This document shows positions 7,493 to 9,134 of a stretch of DNA of 9,134 bases, in pieces. Position 1 is the stretch's first letter. Each line of letters opens with the position of its first letter. The translations under genes were made by a program, and so were the position numbers. The notes beneath the pieces were generated by a model that saw nothing but the letters and a program-made list of their open reading frames with translations, did not search any database and was not told where the DNA came from. The stretch comes from Coriobacteriia bacterium (GTDB lineage: Bacteria; Actinomycetota; Coriobacteriia; Anaerosomatales; PALSA-660), in NCBI GenBank assembly GCA_003133285.1, contig PKWR01000189.1, positions 1,921 through 11,054 of the forward strand, in the 5' to 3' direction.

Positions 7493-7601
7493 CTCCGAGC
7501 CCGGCAGACCTACAGCGGTCGCGCCATGGACGTCGGGCCGAATAGGGTGGTGCGGGAAACCGTGTCGCCTCCCGGATTTGGAAAGGTGGCGTGTGCCGGA
7601 G
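7493..7601 (+). promoter_or_regulatory. Candidate Moco/Tuco riboswitch aptamer
   Basis: The segment folds into a closed multi-stem RNA. P1 pairs CTCCG (7493-7497) with CGGAG (7597-7601). P2 pairs 7499-7505 with 7532-7538 (7 bp, one G-U), with an inner GACC/GGTC hairpin (7507-7510 with 7517-7520). A hairpin CGG-GAAA-CCG at 7553-7562 has a GNRA tetraloop. A further stem pairs CGCC (7566-7569) and CC (7571-7572) with GGTGGCG (7585-7591) across a T-T mismatch. The conserved-looking strings CTCCGAGC, CGCCTCCC and GGAAAGGTGGCG, together with the GNRA loop, match what I recall of the molybdenum-cofactor RNA motif. The gene downstream is a Mo/W-bis-MGD formate dehydrogenase, the expected kind of target. 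The structure is read directly; the family name is from memory and needs a covariance-model test. Mo and W cannot be told apart here. Confidence 0.68.
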
Positions 7602-7606
7602 AAGAT

Positions 7607-7627
7607 CCCGACGGGGGTCTTTGTCGG
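7607..7627 (+). promoter_or_regulatory. Linker hairpin between aptamer and terminator
   Basis: CCGAC (7608-7612) pairs with GTCGG (7623-7627) around a 10-nt loop. CCCGAC (7607-7612) is also perfectly complementary to GTCGGG (7532-7537), the 3' arm of riboswitch P2, so the two pairings exclude each other and it could take part in switching. Confidence 0.4.
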
Positions 7628-7672
7628 CGCATGGCGTCCACGGGGTAGGGGAGGCTCAATAATGTGATCCAG

Positions 7673-7725
7673 AGACCGCAGGTCAGTCAGCACATTCGTG
7701 TGCGCTGCCTCGGTCTTTTGTTTTT
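7673..7725 (+). terminator. Strong intrinsic terminator/attenuator in the formate dehydrogenase leader
   Basis: AGACCG (7673-7678) pairs with CGGTCT (7711-7716). AGG (7680-7682) pairs with CCT (7708-7710), and CAG (7684-7686) with CTG (7705-7707). GCACA (7690-7694) pairs with TGTGC (7699-7703), capped by a TTCG tetraloop. This makes about 17 bp with small bulges, directly followed by TTTTGTTTTT (7716-7725). It lies downstream of the riboswitch and about 125 nt before the start codon, so it is placed as an expression platform, although it could also end transcripts from the upstream operon. Confidence 0.85.
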
Positions 7726-7770
7726 CACCCGTTGGCCAGGGCCCGCGAGAAGGGGCACAGCAAAGCGTGA

Positions 7771-7786
7771 GGTCCACGGCCGGACC
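7771..7786 (+). other. Small hairpin in the post-terminator leader
   Basis: GGTCC (7771-7775) pairs with GGACC (7782-7786) around a 6-nt loop, about 64 nt before the start codon. No T-tract follows. Its role, if any, is unknown. Confidence 0.3.
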
Positions 7787-7834
7787 CGATCCGAGTGACG
7801 GGAACACAGTTTGGAACGACCTAGGTCCATTCGC

Positions 7835-7843
7835 AGGAGAGGG
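7835..7843 (+). promoter_or_regulatory. Ribosome binding site of the formate dehydrogenase gene
   Basis: AGGAGAGGG lies 6 nt before ATG at 7850. It decides the start against a TTG at 7811 that has no such site. From 7850 the twin-arginine motif falls at residues 14-20, a normal distance for a Tat signal. Confidence 0.85.
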
Positions 7844-7849
7844 AAGAGA

Positions 7850-9134
7850 ATGGGACAGAAAGACAAGCAAGCGGGGGGGTTTGAGCTCTCGCGGCGTGAC
7901 TTCTTGAAAGTCGGTGTAGCGGGTGCGGCTGCGGCCGGGGCGCTCGGTTTTGCGCCTGCACCGGCTATGGCGAACATCACGCCCGATGCAGGCGATACGA
8001 TTTCCTACTACCACACGACGTGCCCGTACTGCTCCGCGAGCTGCGGACAGGTCGTTGCAGCGGGTTCGAGCGGCAAGGTCTACGACATCTACGGCGATGT
8101 CGATTCGCCGATCAACAACGGAGGTCTGTGCGCCAAGGGCGCCGGCGCATACCAGCTCGTGAACAACAAGCGGCGACTCGGCGCGTTCGCGGGCACGCAC
8201 CCGGTGAATCCGGTGTTCGAGGCCAAGCCCTCGGGCACCACGTTCTCCGCGGTTCCGACCGGCTGGACCGGACCGGCTTACACGCCCTCGAGCTACACCT
8301 ACGGAGGCGGCGTCGCCTACTGGCGTCTCGCCAACGGTGGCTGGAACCCGGTGCCGCTCGACGTCGCGATGGACGACATCGCCGCCCAGCTCAAGTCCGC
8401 GCGTGGCGACGTCACCCCCGGACTCTCCGCGGCCAGCAACTCTCGGCACGTGCAGTTCTTCGGCTCGTCGCACATGAACAACGAGCAGAACTACACGTAT
8501 CGCAAGCTCGTCGCTCAGTTCGGGACCAGCCTGACCGAACACCAGGCCCGTATATGACACTCGTCCACGGTGGCCGGTCTGGGCCGCGCATTCGGACGAG
8601 GATCGATGACGAACCACTGGAACGACATCGATAACACTTCCCTGGTATTCGCCTATGGCGCCAACCCGGCCGAGAACCACCCCGCGTGCATGGCGCACGT
8701 CAACGCGGCGCGGTTCAGCACCGACTTCGGCACCAAGAAGGCAAAGCTCATCGTGGTCGACCCGCGACTGACTCGCACCGCTCGGCAGTGCGATCCGGCG
8801 CGCGGCGACAGGTACGTCCGCATCCGCCCGGGCACGAACGTCGCGTTCACCAACGGCCTGATGAAGTGGATCTTCGACAACATCGCGTCGTACAATGCGA
8901 GCGTGTCGGACAACATGCTGGCGTGGCACAACGGCACCGTGGCGGGCTCGACGAACTATACGAGCGACTCCACGAAGACGCGTACCTTCGTCTCCGACAC
9001 CGGAGCGACGCTCTCGCCGCTCGACACACACTGGAATACGGCGAGCTACGCGGCGATCAGCGGCACTCCGCTGGCGACCGGGTATCCGAAGTACTGCGAC
9101 ACGCGCTTCCTCCTCGAGGCTGACGCCACCGACT
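7850..9134 (+). CDS. fdnG: Selenocysteine formate dehydrogenase catalytic subunit, Tat-exported, 3' partial
   Basis: The first 428 codons of a molybdopterin oxidoreductase that oxidises formate to CO2 outside the membrane, passing electrons to an FdnH-like ferredoxin subunit expected just beyond the right edge. Residues 14-20 are a twin-arginine motif (SRRDFLK), followed by a hydrophobic stretch ending PAMA at about 41. Cys 58, 61, 65 and 94 form the [4Fe-4S] set (CPYCSASC...LCAKG). The frame meets UGA at 8555-8557 (residue 236) in the context HQARI-UGA-HSSTVAGLG, the exact place of the catalytic selenocysteine and its neighbouring His in FdnG/FdhF. The same frame continues with the family motifs FGRGSMTNHWNDI, YGANPAENHP, VVDPRLTRTA and VRIRPGTNVAF. 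The spacing from the fourth Cys to Sec is 142 residues, against about 104 recalled for E. coli FdnG, owing to a Gly/Thr/Tyr-rich insertion at about 125-175. SelA, SelB and tRNA-Sec must be encoded elsewhere. A leader riboswitch and terminator suggest cofactor-dependent expression. Confidence 0.93.
8555..8600 (+). promoter_or_regulatory. Sec UGA codon with bacterial SECIS element
   Basis: The UGA at 8555-8557 is followed by a hairpin. CTCGTCC (8560-8566) pairs perfectly with GGACGAG (8594-8600). The apical stem pairs 8570-8575 with 8582-8587 (GGCC/GGCC plus a G-U and a G-C). The loop is GGTCTG (8576-8581). The loop resembles the AGGUCU apex of E. coli fdhF, and GGTCT starts 19 nt after the UGA, the same distance I recall for fdhF. 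It would recruit SelB with Sec-tRNA during translation. Confidence 0.88.

Larger units (their letters stand above)
7333..7849 (+). other. Gene-free regulatory interval before the formate dehydrogenase gene
   Basis: This 517-nt stretch has no credible coding sequence. The few short frames lack homology, have no ribosome binding sites, and overlap well-formed RNA structures. It holds a promoter candidate, a riboswitch-like RNA, a small hairpin, a strong terminator and a translated-gene leader, each listed separately. I see no clear intrinsic terminator for the upstream operon directly after 7332, so read-through into this region is possible. Confidence 0.75.

Noticed and set aside
7546..7591. 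Cobalamin riboswitch reading of the GGGAAACC and GGTG strings
   Set aside because: A B12-box (GCCACTG-type) is missing and the overall stem order does not fit. The Moco-type layout and the downstream gene fit better.
7476..7667. Small + strand open frame in the leader
   Set aside because: It has no ribosome binding site or homology signal and it overlaps the paired stems of the riboswitch-like RNA.
7811..7849. TTG at 7811 as start of the formate dehydrogenase
   Set aside because: It has no ribosome binding site, and the ATG at 7850 has AGGAGAGGG at good spacing and gives a normal Tat signal.
8555..8557. TGA as a true stop, nonsense mutation or pseudogene sign
   Set aside because: The frame continues with conserved formate dehydrogenase motifs, the codon is at the known Sec position, and a SECIS hairpin follows.
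1..9134. CRISPR arrays, tRNA/rRNA genes, insertion sequences, attachment sites
   Set aside because: No regularly spaced repeats, cloverleaf-like segments, transposase-like genes or terminal inverted repeats could be seen. The regular CxxCH codons create local DNA similarity but no array.

Overview
This high-GC window, with every convincing gene on the + strand, looks like an anaerobic or facultatively anaerobic bacterium that runs electrons through multiheme c-type cytochromes. Base composition, actinobacterial-looking codon use and Gram-positive-style exported proteins suggest an anaerobic actinobacterium (Coriobacteriia or OPB41-like lineages are possible). That assignment is inference; no rRNA or marker gene is present.

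Left region (1-7332) is one compact gene series. A membrane b-type cytochrome, cut by the left edge, resembles the diheme quinone-reactive subunits of formate dehydrogenases, hydrogenases and Cbc-type complexes. It is followed by three exported multiheme cytochromes with about 7, 13 and 20 heme sites (about 40 in total), a membrane-anchored TPR protein, and a two-TM protein with an extracytoplasmic six-bladed NHL-type propeller and a cytoplasmic tail that looks PIN-like. Gaps are 6, 46, 19 and 58 nt, then an 11-nt overlap, so co-transcription is likely. The three cytochromes are mosaics of shared blocks: a C-terminal block is common to the first and second, and a six-heme block occurs once in the second and twice in the third. 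The simplest reading is a quinol/cytochrome b to multiheme wire module, with TPR and propeller proteins for assembly or scaffolding.

Middle region (7333-7849) has no gene but is rich in regulation. It holds a good sigma-70-like promoter (TTGACA, 17 nt, TAGCGT), a structured RNA closely resembling a molybdenum/tungsten-cofactor (Moco/Tuco) riboswitch, a strong intrinsic terminator with a UUCG-capped stem and a T-tract, and then a leader ending in a good ribosome binding site. A segment of the riboswitch P2 hairpin is complementary to the 5' arm of the terminator, so transcription attenuation is a plausible mechanism.

Right region (7850-9134, running off the edge) encodes a Tat-exported formate dehydrogenase catalytic subunit. 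It has a [4Fe-4S] cysteine set and an in-frame UGA at 8555-8557, exactly where these enzymes carry selenocysteine. A SECIS-like hairpin with a GGTCTG loop follows at the expected distance. A naive gene caller would cut this gene in two. The enzyme would oxidise formate outside the membrane. Its closeness to the cytochrome operon suggests, but does not prove, that both belong to one respiratory circuit.
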